The notes under the pieces: model-generated
What the model was told of the DNA's origin: nothing
What the model saw: the letters and a program-made list of their open reading frames with translations, nothing else
The model's database searches: none
In this document: in pieces, positions 55,375 through 64,000 of the stretch
Layout of the letters: each line of letters starts with the position of its first letter
Numbering within the stretch: the first letter of the stretch is position 1
Source of the DNA: Blattamonas nauphoetae
Lineage: Eukaryota; Preaxostyla; Oxymonadida
Length of the DNA: 64,000 nt
NCBI GenBank assembly: GCA_033064195.1
Contig: JARBJD010000306.1
Location: 1 to 64,000 of the forward strand
Reading direction: 5' to 3'
Made by a program: the position numbers and the translations under genes

Positions 55375-56295
55375 ATGAATCGACAAAAATACAATTCACA
55401 AATGATTGAGAAAATGATTGATCATAGTCTTTCGACGATCACTGAGAATGCAGCAGTCATTCACTCACTACAGACGGAATTAGATACGAATCAGGAAGAA
55501 GTCGACACACTCAAGATGACAACAGAAGCACACAAGACTGCGATATCTTCAATCCAAAACGTCGTTTCAACAAATGGATCAATCACGTGTTCAGCTGGTA
55601 TTGCAACACCAGAAATTGGAGGATTGGTCAATGTGAATGGAGCGAAGTGGAATATATCAGAAGGATCACTTCCGAAGTATCCAGGAACATATCCGGCTTC
55701 AACATTTAAGTCTGGTATTTCAATTTCACAATCGATTGCAGAAACTTCTGGAATTCAGTTCAATGGCGATGGCATCATTATGTGGTCTCCGTGTGACACA
55801 CCAGCATTGTATTACTACGATGAGGACACTGGTTCAGGAGTGTTTTCAATATCACCAACAGGAAGTTTTTCTCAGTTGTCAGACAGAAGAGTCAAGAGAA
55901 ACATTGAACCATACCCTGATGTTCTTGAACAATTGAATAAAGTCGAAATTGTGCAGGATCAGTTCAACACATTCGACTCGAAGATCAGCAAAGTCACAAA
56001 GCAAATTGAAAATGAGACAGATGAAGAACACTTGAAGAACTGCAAAGAGAAATGTGAATGCTTGAAGAAGGAAAGTGAGAAGAAACACATTGGTGTGATT
56101 GCTCAACAGATCCAAGAAATATTCCCCGAAGTCGTGAATGATTCGAATCCAGACTGTCTTCAAGTTGATTATGCAGAACTCTCTTGCTTCTGTATCAAAG
56201 CTATTCAGGAATTGTGCTCAATTGTCGGAGAACAACAGATAATCATCAATGAACTAATCCAAAAATATTACTCACTGATCAATACCATGACGTAG
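55375..56295 (+). CDS. Fibre or spike protein with S74 chaperone domain, right copy, 306 aa
   Basis: The same protein as at 7,840-8,721, slightly longer in the N-terminal coiled coil (an extra TELDTNQEEVDTLKM and CSAGIAT segment). The C-terminal chaperone keeps SDRRVKRNIEP, HIGVIAQQIQEIFPEVV and VDYAELSCFCIKAIQEL. Conservation of the whole domain in two diverged copies shows it was selected while the elements were active. The stop codon lies inside the double-hairpin cassette. Confidence 0.75.
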   Translation: MNRQKYNSQMIEKMIDHSLSTITENAAVIHSLQTELDTNQEEVDTLKMTTEAHKTAISSIQNVVSTNGSITCSAGIATPEIGGLVNVNGAKWNISEGSLPKYPGTYPASTFKSGISISQSIAETSGIQFNGDGIIMWSPCDTPALYYYDEDTGSGVFSISPTGSFSQLSDRRVKRNIEPYPDVLEQLNKVEIVQDQFNTFDSKISKVTKQIENETDEEHLKNCKEKCECLKKESEKKHIGVIAQQIQEIFPEVVNDSNPDCLQVDYAELSCFCIKAIQELCSIVGEQQIIINELIQKYYSLINTMT

Positions 56296-56318
56296 TCATA
56301 CTAGAAATGCGAAGCATT
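56287..56318. terminator. Double-hairpin cassette, right copy
   Basis: Read on the minus strand: AATGCttcGCATT then ATGACtacGTCAT. It sits between the convergent fibre and 136-aa genes exactly as in the left copy. Confidence 0.6.
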
Positions 56319-56727
56319 AATACTCCAACATGAGATCAACTAGGAATTCATAGTACTCTTTGGTTATTTTTCCATTGATTGTCTCAGTTGTTTCAATCTC
56401 AATTGATTCACCAGAACTGTCTTTGAACCAGATCTTCACAATTAATTGTCGAGTACTTAATTCCCACTTCTTTCGCTTCGCAATCTGTTCATTACAGAAA
56501 GCAACATACGAATCATTGTGTGCATTGGTCTGGATCCAATCACCATGGATTGTGATATGCTGTGGAATGTCTTTTGAAATGACTGTCGATGCATCACTAA
56601 TCTCTTCTTTCACATGGATGAGTTTACAGTCAAGGAAATATATGTATTTTTGTTTTCGGGAATTGACAAAATCATGTGGAAATTGAGCAGTGTGAGAATT
56701 CTGTATTGAGAAATAACGTTTCACCAT
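56317..56727 (-). CDS. 136-aa virus-element protein, right copy
   Basis: Mirror of 7,417-7,827, same length, scattered substitutions (for example NDSYVAF for NDSFVAF). Start and stop are conserved. Upstream box AAAAATAAAAT on the plus strand at 56,741-56,751. Confidence 0.6.
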   Translation of the reverse strand: MVKRYFSIQNSHTAQFPHDFVNSRKQKYIYFLDCKLIHVKEEISDASTVISKDIPQHITIHGDWIQTNAHNDSYVAFCNEQIAKRKKWELSTRQLIVKIWFKDSSGESIEIETTETINGKITKEYYEFLVDLMLEY

Positions 56728-56740
56728 TGCTGTTTTCTAC

Positions 56741-56751
56741 AAAAATAAAAT
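56741..56751 (-). promoter_or_regulatory. T-rich promoter box
   Basis: The reverse strand reads ATTTTATTTTT, 13 bases before the 136-aa gene start, the same spacing as in the left copy. Confidence 0.6.
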
Positions 56752-57399
56752 ATTCAATTTAATATCCTCTCTTCACTTCTTCATATGCTTCTTGGAGTCG
56801 ACGATCAATAACATATCGCACTCGTGGTTGTCCATTCTCAATCCAGAACAACCAGTACGATGCTTGATGTAATGCCAATATCGGTGGAGGCGGACCTTCA
56901 GGAGTTGATGTGAAATATGGATCTTGTTCACCTTGTTTGATTGGTGTTCCTCTATAGACAGACCTTTGAGACTGATCTCATCGATCTCAGCTTTTTTGAT
57001 CTCAGAAAATAACTAGTGTTCAAATTCTCATAAAACTCGAAATACCGAAGTAAAAGACCCACTATCCGTGTTGAATTTTGTTTATAAGCACTTTCATTGA
57101 AATCTCGAGATGAATCATCCCACAATAATGCTTCTTCCCGATCCGATTGAAGAACTGGATGAATCACGCTTGTTTATCAAAAAAATTATTAATTCCACCG
57201 CGACGGATCTCATATACCATTTCTTGACGATTATTTCTCTCTTAGAATGATTTATTCAGCAGGTTTGCATTCGTTGTTCTATTGTTTATTAGTCTTCAAG
57301 ATTTCTTTTCATTATATCCTTTTTCTTCTATACTTCAACATTCTTTTTCCATTTTCTCTTTTTCATTTCCATTTATTTCCTTATCTTTCAAATTCTCCC

Positions 57400-57738
57400 T
57401 TCGTTCAAGTCTGGAAACGAAATCTCTGGCCTAACTGGATGTCACTCTCTGACTCTTGTGTGCAGTGGCTCAATTTGGTGTTCGACCTTCCAAATCTGGT
57501 GTCTGTTCTCTTCCACGACTCGTATCTGTCGCTCCACTCTGTCTCCGAGTCGCTTCTGTTCAAGGTCCGGAAAGTGTTCACACTGAAGAACCAGTCTCTA
57601 CAGACCCTCCTGACTGACTGTGTGCTCTCCTTTTCTGAACAATCGCACTTTTCATTTATCGTTTCCAACAGTCCTCGCTCTTCTTTCTTTTCGTTGCTGA
57701 TTCTGCTCTACCATACCCTCAGCAGGCAGCATTTGTGA
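57400..57738 (+). pseudogene. Host-gene fragment in the hAT-like element, helical
   Basis: An exon-like frame with helical repeats (WMSLSDSCVQWLNLVFDL..QSLQTLLTDCVLSFSEQS) follows an AT-rich, intron-like stretch. Unassigned. Confidence 0.35.
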
Positions 57739-57744
57739 TGTGCG

Positions 57745-58230
57745 GTGGATCAGTCTCCACATGTCCAGCAAGTGACGCTCCATGACATGCCGAGCCGAAG
57801 ACGGGTGTCGAAGATGAGCGAAGAACTGTCAAAACGGGATGGTCCCAAAAGTGGTGATATCGGACAAATTGACGAAGAAAACATCTCAGAAGACGGAGAG
57901 AGTGCAAACCACACTCGTTTTAGTGACAAGCAGGACATTTTGAGTGAGGAGCTGATCCAAGTTTGTGTTGCGAACCTTCTTGTCTTCTATTAACCCTATT
58001 CGGTCTCTCTCGACTTTTCATCGATTTTGCCTTCAATTTGTCTCTTTTCATTTTGAATTCACACTCATTTTTTACAGGACCAGCTTCGGATGAGCGATCT
58101 GGAATTTGGGCGATTGAGTGGCGGTCTTGTGCATTCCCGCTCCGAAAACGACGCTGAATGGGAAAGAACAGACGTACTGTCGGAACAGCGTGAGATTGGA
58201 GCACACAGAAACATCATTCTCCACTCTTGA
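57745..58230 (+). pseudogene. Host-gene fragment with one intron in the hAT-like element
   Basis: Two acidic exon-like parts, to 57,960 and from 58,078, flank a GT-AG intron (57,961-58,077, donor GTTTGT) and keep phase. The sequence (DKQDILSEELIQ, then DQLRMSDLEFGRL) is not recognised. The start is uncertain. Confidence 0.4.
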
Positions 58231-58486
58231 CACCACCTCACTCACAACACTTGGCTGTCCCAGACTCACCCTCCCCACCATCCTCCCACCACTCTCTCAC
58301 CGACCTCCGCTCTCCTCTGCCGCAAACCATCGACTCTTCGCATTTCGATTCTCACTCCACCTCGCCTCGTCCACTCTCACACGCACTTCACACTCCTTCT
58401 CCTTCCCAACACAAGTCTGAATCGCACTCACAATCATATTCAAACCACGGAATTCTGATCAAAATAAAAGAAGAGAGACATCTCGC

Positions 58487-59203
58487 GTGGAGGAACAAGA
58501 AAACGATTTGGACGTCTCGATCGACAACGGGACGCCTCTCAAATCCATTGTGGGGACACCTGCCTATCTGTTCATGATGGAGTGTCGTGACGCGGAGAGG
58601 ATGATCAGACAGGAGTTTGTGGCGTGCTTGGGAGACACACTCTTTCAGGTCGAAGGAATCACTCCGCCTGTTCTCAAATCACTCGGCGGATCCACACTAT
58701 CCAAGAACGATGCATAGATAATGATGTCCTTTGTGATGTCGTTTGGACGCTCGGTGATTGAGAATGTGGTGATTCATGTGGACAAGGAAACAGATGCGAA
58801 GGATGAGAAGACAACTGACAAGTCACAGATTCTAACTCGAACAGAAAATCTTGTGAGTCGATTGATTTCCCGCGAGATCGACATTGGGGTGACCGCATTC
58901 ATCACTGAGACGACTCGCATGCGGAAGGAGGGGAAGGAGAAAAGGAGAAACGATGCCCAAGCGTCTTCCTCGCCTTTTGGATCGCCGCCCGTTCCCACTC
59001 CAACGTCGATGCTCACACCCAGTCCACCATCCCCACTCTCAAAACTGACACTCCCGCCAAGCCCGTTCAACAAAAGCTTGTCTGCTTCACAATCTTTGGG
59101 AGCACTGACACCCGATCCAGTTACGCCTTCCATTCTCCTTTGGATCCAACTGTCGGAAGAACGATCGCTTCTTTCTCAGACTCGCGTTGGAAGGACGTGT
59201 TGA
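58487..59203 (+). pseudogene. Host-gene fragment with an in-frame TAG in the hAT-like element
   Basis: An open stretch to 58,717 (GTPLKSIVGTPAYLFMMECRDAERMIRQEFV) is followed in the same frame, across a TAG, by MSFVMSFGRSVIENVVIHV and a serine/proline-rich tail. Unassigned. The TAG may simply reflect decay. Confidence 0.35.
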
Positions 59204-59394
59204 GCTATCGAACGTTCCCTTCGTGTGGGAAGCTGAACGTGGCCTTGTCTCGCCCACTCCTCTCTTGCTCAGCTGGAACACTCGTCATCTCGCCATCTTC
59301 GTTCACTGCCACCGATCAATCTCAACTCACTGTCCCTCTCGTCTGTTCTTCTCTCTCTCCTCATCTGCCTCCAACTCAGCGACGGACCAAATGA

Positions 59395-60112
59395 GGATTG
59401 AAATGGAAGAAGTGGAATTCTCGAATCTGAATGTGGATGGATCAGTTGATGGGGTTGTGCAGATCGAAGGAGCTGATTCTCTCCGACTGAAGAAAGTTGA
59501 CTTTTCGAACGTGAAGAACGGAGCATCCGATGCCGTTCGAATCTTCGTGATGGGAGCTGGTCCACTCTCCTTCTCTACCCGAACGCATTCGACGGAGAGA
59601 CTGTGGTTGTGAGTGGAACAGAGAAGGATGGGATGTGGTGTGGCGAGGCTGATTTCCCGTGCAGAAGCCTGAACGAGGCGGACAAGCATCTGAAACACGC
59701 ACTTCCGTCGACAATGGAAGTTCAGACATCTGCTGTCCTCCACTCAGAGCTGGACCTCACTCACGACATCACGAAAATCACATCAGGAAGCGGAGAGAAG
59801 GGCAGAGTGGATGTGTCGAGAGAAGGATGTCTCGTGAACCAAACAGACACCCCCACTCACTCTGATTCTGTGTTGTTGCATCGACCGTTCGCTGTTCCCC
59901 GTCTTCTTCCCGAATCGACGCCTTCTCCGTCTGATGGATGGACAGCGAGAGGTGGAATGAGCAACACGTGGCGATCGGATGGACTGAATGATTATGCATC
60001 GAAAGCAACTTCGAGAAGAGTGCGAAATGGAGAGAAGACGTTTTTTACCCTCTTTTCAGTGTTCATTCTATCACACTACAACCATTTCGCTTTTTCAAGA
60101 TTCTTATTTTGA
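59395..60112 (+). pseudogene. Host surface-protein fragment in the hAT-like element
   Basis: Beta-solenoid-like text (EFSNLNVDGSVDGVVQI, LKKVDFSNVKNGASDAVRIF) followed by GMWCGEADFPCRSLNEADKHL. The latter recalls the CGxxxxPCxSL motif of large repeat-bearing protist surface proteins. At least one frame change near 59,600. Partial. Confidence 0.4.
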
Positions 60113-61731
60113 CCAATTGACACAACAATGAGACAAATATAGATACGCCTAATTAAGTCATTGATCTCAGTCCCAAAAACCGGAACTGAGATCGATCGAT
60201 CTCAGTTTCTGCTTGATCGATCTCATGTATCAAAGGTCTGTCTATAGACAATGTTGACAGACTCTGATGTTGAGATTCCTTCTTCTCCACCAGCAATTTC
60301 ACTTCGATCTGTTGGAACCACGAAAGTGAAAGAAGTCGCATCTGTTTCAGCTCTATTCCTCTTGTATTCGATTCCTTTGAAGTCAAACGTGCGTGGCATA
60401 CAAATTGAATTTTCAAATTCTTCTGTTGCGGAACAACCAATGAAATCACCATTCACCATCATCATTTGATAGAACTCTGGCGAGATTGTTGACATCGGGA
60501 AATTGGGAAAGTTACTTCCAAGCATTTCGAATTGACCAACGTAGTGAGGATTTCTGAAGACTGTCCATTCGTTTGGTCTTTCAGGGAATAAGCACATTAG
60601 ATTCATGAGATTGTTGAGTTTGATACTGATATTTGACCTCACTCCCATTGCATTCGCTTTTGATTGGAACGATTGTGTGTCAATTCTTTCTGCTTTCAGA
60701 ACATACAGAGTCTTTGAATAGGTGTTGATGAGAGATTGTTTTGTTGCATCTGTGATTTGAAATCCATAGCAAATTGATGTAACTTTGTCCACTGATGAAT
60801 TCAGAACAGATGAAACGACAGATTCGGTACGATACTCCGGAATTGGAGCATCCTCATAAAGATCATATTGTTGTATCGGATTTCCCATTTGAGTGAATTC
60901 CTGTGTCACATTCGTGTATTCTCCTTCACGCATAAAATCCATCTGAGGACGATTTGTCATTTCACCCAAGAGCCTATCCGGCTTTCGATCGCGAGCATTC
61001 TCAAGATTTTTTCTAATGACAGTTGATAATCGAATCGGACAATACACGAGTGAATCAGTTGTCAAATGAAATCTCAAACGCAGATTGCCAAAGATTGAAT
61101 TAGGATACTGATCAAAGGTACTCAGTGGAAGGAGATTCACAAATGGAATCACCAATGGAATTGTAAATGTGATCGTTGGAGTATCTGGATCCTCGATTGG
61201 AGTGTGATAGAATCCACAGACACTTGGATCCATTTTCTGAACATTTTCCCAAAGACTGTAACAATGCTTCATGTTGTTTTTCTCTTCATGTGACTTGAAT
61301 GTGTGATGAAGGAATGATTCGTGAATGTGATTATTCTGAAGTGAATTGTCGATGATGTTCCCTTGACTGTCGACGAGTCTCATGTCTCGAATTGCATCTG
61401 ATGATGATTTGTAGCCGTAGAACATTCCGTAGACTTCAGCTCCTCCTTGAAAATGCATTGTTGGTTGATGAAATGGAACGGTAACGGTGAGATCGATTCG
61501 CAAATGACTCTTCGCAAATTCAGTCACATCATGTCCGTCATAGCACAATGGAACTTCAATCTCATCTCCGATTCTACATGGCATGGGAGGATTGGTAGGA
61601 TGCACTTCTTGGATAGAATACACATGAGGTTCTGAATCCCACTGTTTCGGCATGTACGATTGCACTTCGATTTGCTCAATTAATGTCGATGTTGGTTTTG
61701 ATTGATTTGCTCTTACACTTCTCATTTATAG

Positions 61732-61743
61732 AAAAATAAAAAA
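61732..61743 (-). promoter_or_regulatory. T-rich promoter box
   Basis: The reverse strand reads TTTTTTATTTTT, 6 bases before the capsid-like gene 2 start at 61,725. Confidence 0.65.
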
Positions 61744-61777
61744 TACAATATCAAGAATGTCTTTTCCTGTTTTGTCT

Positions 61778-63640
61778 CTACATGATTCCCAAATCTTTGT
61801 GAAGTGCTTTCAGTGTGTGATTTGGATAGTATTCAACTTTTGGTTCGCCATTACTATCTCGTAATACCCACCACGTTGTTGCAGTGGTTGCTAGAATCGG
61901 TGCTGGAGGATGAGTAAATGTTGTCATGTTGCTACCACTTTGACTTGGATTGGAAACATTGTAGTATGTGTCAATCAAACCTTGATATATTGGTTGGGAT
62001 CGCAATGTGACAGGAACATTCTGACCTTTGGAACTGATGGAATCATTGCAGTTTGTTGGACATCCACTTCTCTGTGTTGAGAAGCATAGAAGGAAGTCAG
62101 TGTTGTCATGAATCGGTCGTACTCTTGTCATTGTTTCACCAGAATATGAACCATCACCAGTGAGTTTCTCTTCAACGAGAGAATCGGTCAGTGATCGCTC
62201 CAAATCATCAGGAACAGTCAAATACGAATCTAGATTGAGAGTTGACAATGCGAACTGGTAGAAACGAGCTCCAATAGTTGTTGTTGGTTGCTCTGGATAA
62301 TACTTGCTGAGTAGATTCACTTGGATATTCTTCTGCATGGGATTGTGAAAACAAGTGACTTCATTGTCGTAGTGACGGAAGAGAAGCATAATGTCCTTGG
62401 CATTCACGAGAACCATTTGCTGAGTGCAATCAATTCCAGTTGCCGTTGGTGTCTTCTGAAATGGATAGAATGAGATCTTTTCTGCTGGTATCGTCCCGGG
62501 ACGATTCTGATACATCAGCTTCAGATTCTCTTTCGCAATTTCCTTCATTTTGTATCCAGTACTCATGCAATACACGTCATCAATGCGATAATCAATAATG
62601 TTCAATGATATGTACTGATTTACGAATTCTGGTTCTTTTGTGACTGTTCCAGCTGATATATAAACAATATCTTGAGTTACTGTTGGTTGTAGAAATGATT
62701 GACCAATTTGAACGAAATGCTTTGTGCACAAGGTGACAAGAGTATTCAGAAAATAGGGACGATGCTGAATGCAATTGGTAGTGGATTCTCGAATCTTTGG
62801 TGCTGTTGTCGTTCTGTTAACAATTGATGAAAGTGTATTTTTCAATGTCAGTTCAGGATTCACAGGACAACAAACGAATGCATCTTCATTTATGTGAACA
62901 CTCAATTTCAGATCTCCAAAGAGACAACGAGGATAGTCAGTCATCCCTGAGAAAATGAGAAGATCTTCAAGATTGATTGACACACGAATTGGGACATCAA
63001 TTGTGTCTTTGAATACACCAGTTCCAGATGTTGTAGTAAAATCAGAAAGTGGAATATAAACACCAGCAACAGATTCATCGTGATTCCAAGCATTCTGCCA
63101 AGGTGTGTGACAATGTTTACGATTCTCCAATTGACTCTTTGGTTTGATCATGTTGTAGATGTGAGACTCCATTGAAACATCATTGTTTGTTGTGCTAATG
63201 ATTCTTTGATTGTTGTGAAGTACTGTTAGGTCACGAAAGATTGATGCAGAATGTTTGAGACCAACGAATATGAAAATCCTCTCATTCATGTACGATCCAA
63301 TTTTTCCTGACGTGTTTAGCCAATTGTTCATTTTCAAAGTCGCTGTCATTGTGAACGTTATGAATGAATCATCAATTTGACAAATGTCCTGATTACCAGT
63401 CAATGGAATGATTATTTCCTGTCCTTTGTAGAAGCGTGAATTCTCTGATGGTTTCAATTCCTGTATCGAAGTACTGTGTGCTCCATCATTCAGAAGGTAA
63501 TTGATGTGATGTTCAGACATTAATTGTTGTTGTATTTGACCAATATCATCTCGAGTGTACTTGATAGATCCAGTTGTATTTCCAGTCCATGATGATGCTC
63601 CTGTTCTTTTGTTTGTCAGATGTGTTATATGCGAGTTCAT
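61778..63640 (-). CDS. Major-capsid-like protein 1, right copy, 620 aa
   Basis: Start ATG at 63,640 (MNSHITHLTNKRTGAS), the same as the left copy; a further in-frame ATG upstream at 63,670 lies beyond the T-rich box and is unlikely. Full-length and collinear with 3,756-5,615. Differences are scattered and mostly conservative, with small length changes in loops. It keeps IPIRVSINLEDLLIFSGM and the C-terminal PPAPILATTATTWWVL block. Conservation supports a structural role. Confidence 0.65.
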   Translation of the reverse strand: MNSHITHLTNKRTGASSWTGNTTGSIKYTRDDIGQIQQQLMSEHHINYLLNDGAHSTSIQELKPSENSRFYKGQEIIIPLTGNQDICQIDDSFITFTMTATLKMNNWLNTSGKIGSYMNERIFIFVGLKHSASIFRDLTVLHNNQRIISTTNNDVSMESHIYNMIKPKSQLENRKHCHTPWQNAWNHDESVAGVYIPLSDFTTTSGTGVFKDTIDVPIRVSINLEDLLIFSGMTDYPRCLFGDLKLSVHINEDAFVCCPVNPELTLKNTLSSIVNRTTTAPKIRESTTNCIQHRPYFLNTLVTLCTKHFVQIGQSFLQPTVTQDIVYISAGTVTKEPEFVNQYISLNIIDYRIDDVYCMSTGYKMKEIAKENLKLMYQNRPGTIPAEKISFYPFQKTPTATGIDCTQQMVLVNAKDIMLLFRHYDNEVTCFHNPMQKNIQVNLLSKYYPEQPTTTIGARFYQFALSTLNLDSYLTVPDDLERSLTDSLVEEKLTGDGSYSGETMTRVRPIHDNTDFLLCFSTQRSGCPTNCNDSISSKGQNVPVTLRSQPIYQGLIDTYYNVSNPSQSGSNMTTFTHPPAPILATTATTWWVLRDSNGEPKVEYYPNHTLKALHKDLGIM

Positions 63641-63646
63641 TTTATC

Positions 63647-63659
63647 AAAAATAAAAAAA
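63647..63659 (-). promoter_or_regulatory. T-rich promoter box
   Basis: The reverse strand reads TTTTTTTATTTTT, 6 bases before the capsid-like gene 1 start, identical to 3,737-3,749. Confidence 0.7.
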
Positions 63660-63696
63660 CAATACTGCATATTTCTCTTTCACTTTTTCTCTGATA

Positions 63697-63719
63697 GGGT
63701 TCGAAGCATTTAGCGAGAC
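63697..63719 (+). repeat. Dispersed TTCGAA motif, copy 3
   Basis: GGGTTCGAAGC followed by ATTTAGCGAGAC, at the 3' end of the small basic protein gene. The left copy lacks it there, so it was gained or lost after the copies separated. Confidence 0.5.
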
Positions 63720-64000
63720 TTTTTCAGTTTCTTCTTCTTTGGTTTCGGCTTCAGTTTTTCTTCCAGTCTCAGTATTTCTCCTCTTAGTTTGTTCGCAACT
63801 GCTGTGTTTCCTTCATTCATTGCTTGCTCATATTGTGCCATCTTTTCTGCATGGATTTGTTGATCCGATTTCACATCTGGGATCATCTCCACACCAGTCT
63901 GTGCAATCTTAGAAATCACTGGTCCCACGAAGGGAATGAGATTCAGAAATGGAGCTCCAACTCTGAGTATGTTTTTGCCAACTGCTGCTAATTTTGATAA
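63710..64000 (-). CDS. Small basic virion-type protein, right copy, partial at window edge
   Basis: The frame is open to the right edge and encodes LSKLAAVGKNILRVGAPFLN..GPVISKIAQTGVEMIPDV and the lysine-rich tail KPKPKKKKLKKSR. It corresponds to 3,425-3,727; the start codon lies beyond 64,000. Confidence 0.65.
   Translation of the reverse strand, partial: LSKLAAVGKNILRVGAPFLNLIPFVGPVISKIAQTGVEMIPDVKSDQQIHAEKMAQYEQAMNEGNTAVANKLRGEILRLEEKLKPKPKKKKLKKSR

Larger units (their letters stand above)
56959..60240. mobile_element. hAT-like 3.28-kb non-autonomous element with host-gene cargo
   Basis: The ends are CAGACCTTTGA and TCAAAGGTCTG (11-bp inverted repeat) with the 8-bp duplication TCTATAGA on both sides (56,951-56,958 and 60,241-60,248). 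Inverted repeats starting CAG with 8-bp duplications are typical of hAT elements. Both ends are filled with subterminal GATCTCAG/CTGAGATC units. The interior has no transposase but carries several exon-like host-gene fragments, so it resembles a Pack-type element. It lies inside a viral capsid gene. Confidence 0.75.
56759..61725 (-). pseudogene. Major-capsid-like gene 2, right copy, split by a hAT-like element
   Basis: Mirror of 5,668-7,347. The 56,959-60,240 element lies within its 3' third. Unlike the left copy it has no double-hairpin cassette after its stop codon. Fossil gene; the insertion shows it was already inactive or became so then. Confidence 0.65.
54100..64000 (-). mobile_element. 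Virus-like element, right copy (Polinton-like), partial and inverted
   Basis: Gene order from right to left is the same as the left copy: small basic protein, capsid-like 1, capsid-like 2, 136-aa gene, S74 fibre gene, 106-aa gene. The element runs past the right edge. It contains an inserted 3.28-kb hAT-like element and a direct repeat around the 106-aa gene that the left copy lacks. Apart from that insertion, the visible genes look mostly open. Fossil of moderate age. Confidence 0.6.

Noticed and set aside
1-64000. Bacterial plasmid or phage origin for the window
   Set aside because: GT-AG introns that restore kinase frames, DIRS, hAT-like and Mutator-like elements and RalGAP-like sequence all point to a eukaryote.

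Overview
The window looks like a gene-and-transposon-rich stretch of a protist genome. The best fit is an oxymonad-like flagellate (Preaxostyla, Blattamonas type). The reasons are short GT-AG introns that mostly begin GTTTGT, divergent protein kinases fused to coiled coils and a SPRY-like domain, giant Crinkler/RHS-like NTPase-nuclease genes, and degraded capsid-bearing DNA elements beside a DIRS retrotransposon. The assignment is an inference (about 0.6); no rRNA or conserved marker gene is present.

Layout. 1-8,880: most of a virus-like element with two adjacent major-capsid-like genes, small amphipathic virion proteins and a tail-fibre-like gene with an S74 chaperone domain. 8,880-12,700: no genes, including a decayed satellite of about 138-bp units. 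12,700-23,400: a partial and then a full-length giant gene (2,706 aa) on the minus strand. 23,401-33,115: a 9.7-kb element with 92-bp terminal inverted repeats and a 9-bp target duplication (Mutator-like). It holds a DIRS retrotransposon, a captured RalGAP-like gene fragment and a 1.58-kb terminal-repeat element. 33,116-40,089: two inverted kinase gene copies around a single pseudokinase gene. 41,676-49,850: the second giant gene (2,724 aa) on the plus strand. 50,138-52,500: two divergent host genes. 53,360-54,100: tRNA-like repeats. 54,100-64,000: a second virus-like element in the opposite orientation, with a 3.28-kb hAT-like element inside one capsid gene.

The main architecture is one large inverted repeat. 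Its left arm (14,641-23,400 plus 33,116-35,535) mirrors the right arm (37,845-49,850). The centre is the pseudokinase gene and the Mutator-like element interrupts only the left arm. The arms are mosaics: stretches with no differences visible by eye alternate with clearly diverged ones, as gene conversion would produce. The two virus-like elements are also mirror-placed outside the arms.

Within the virus-like elements nearly every gene starts 6-23 bases after a T-rich box (TTTTTTATTTTT). Two gene ends carry a conserved pair of small hairpins that stays the same between copies while its loops change. These look like the element's own promoter and 3'-end signals.
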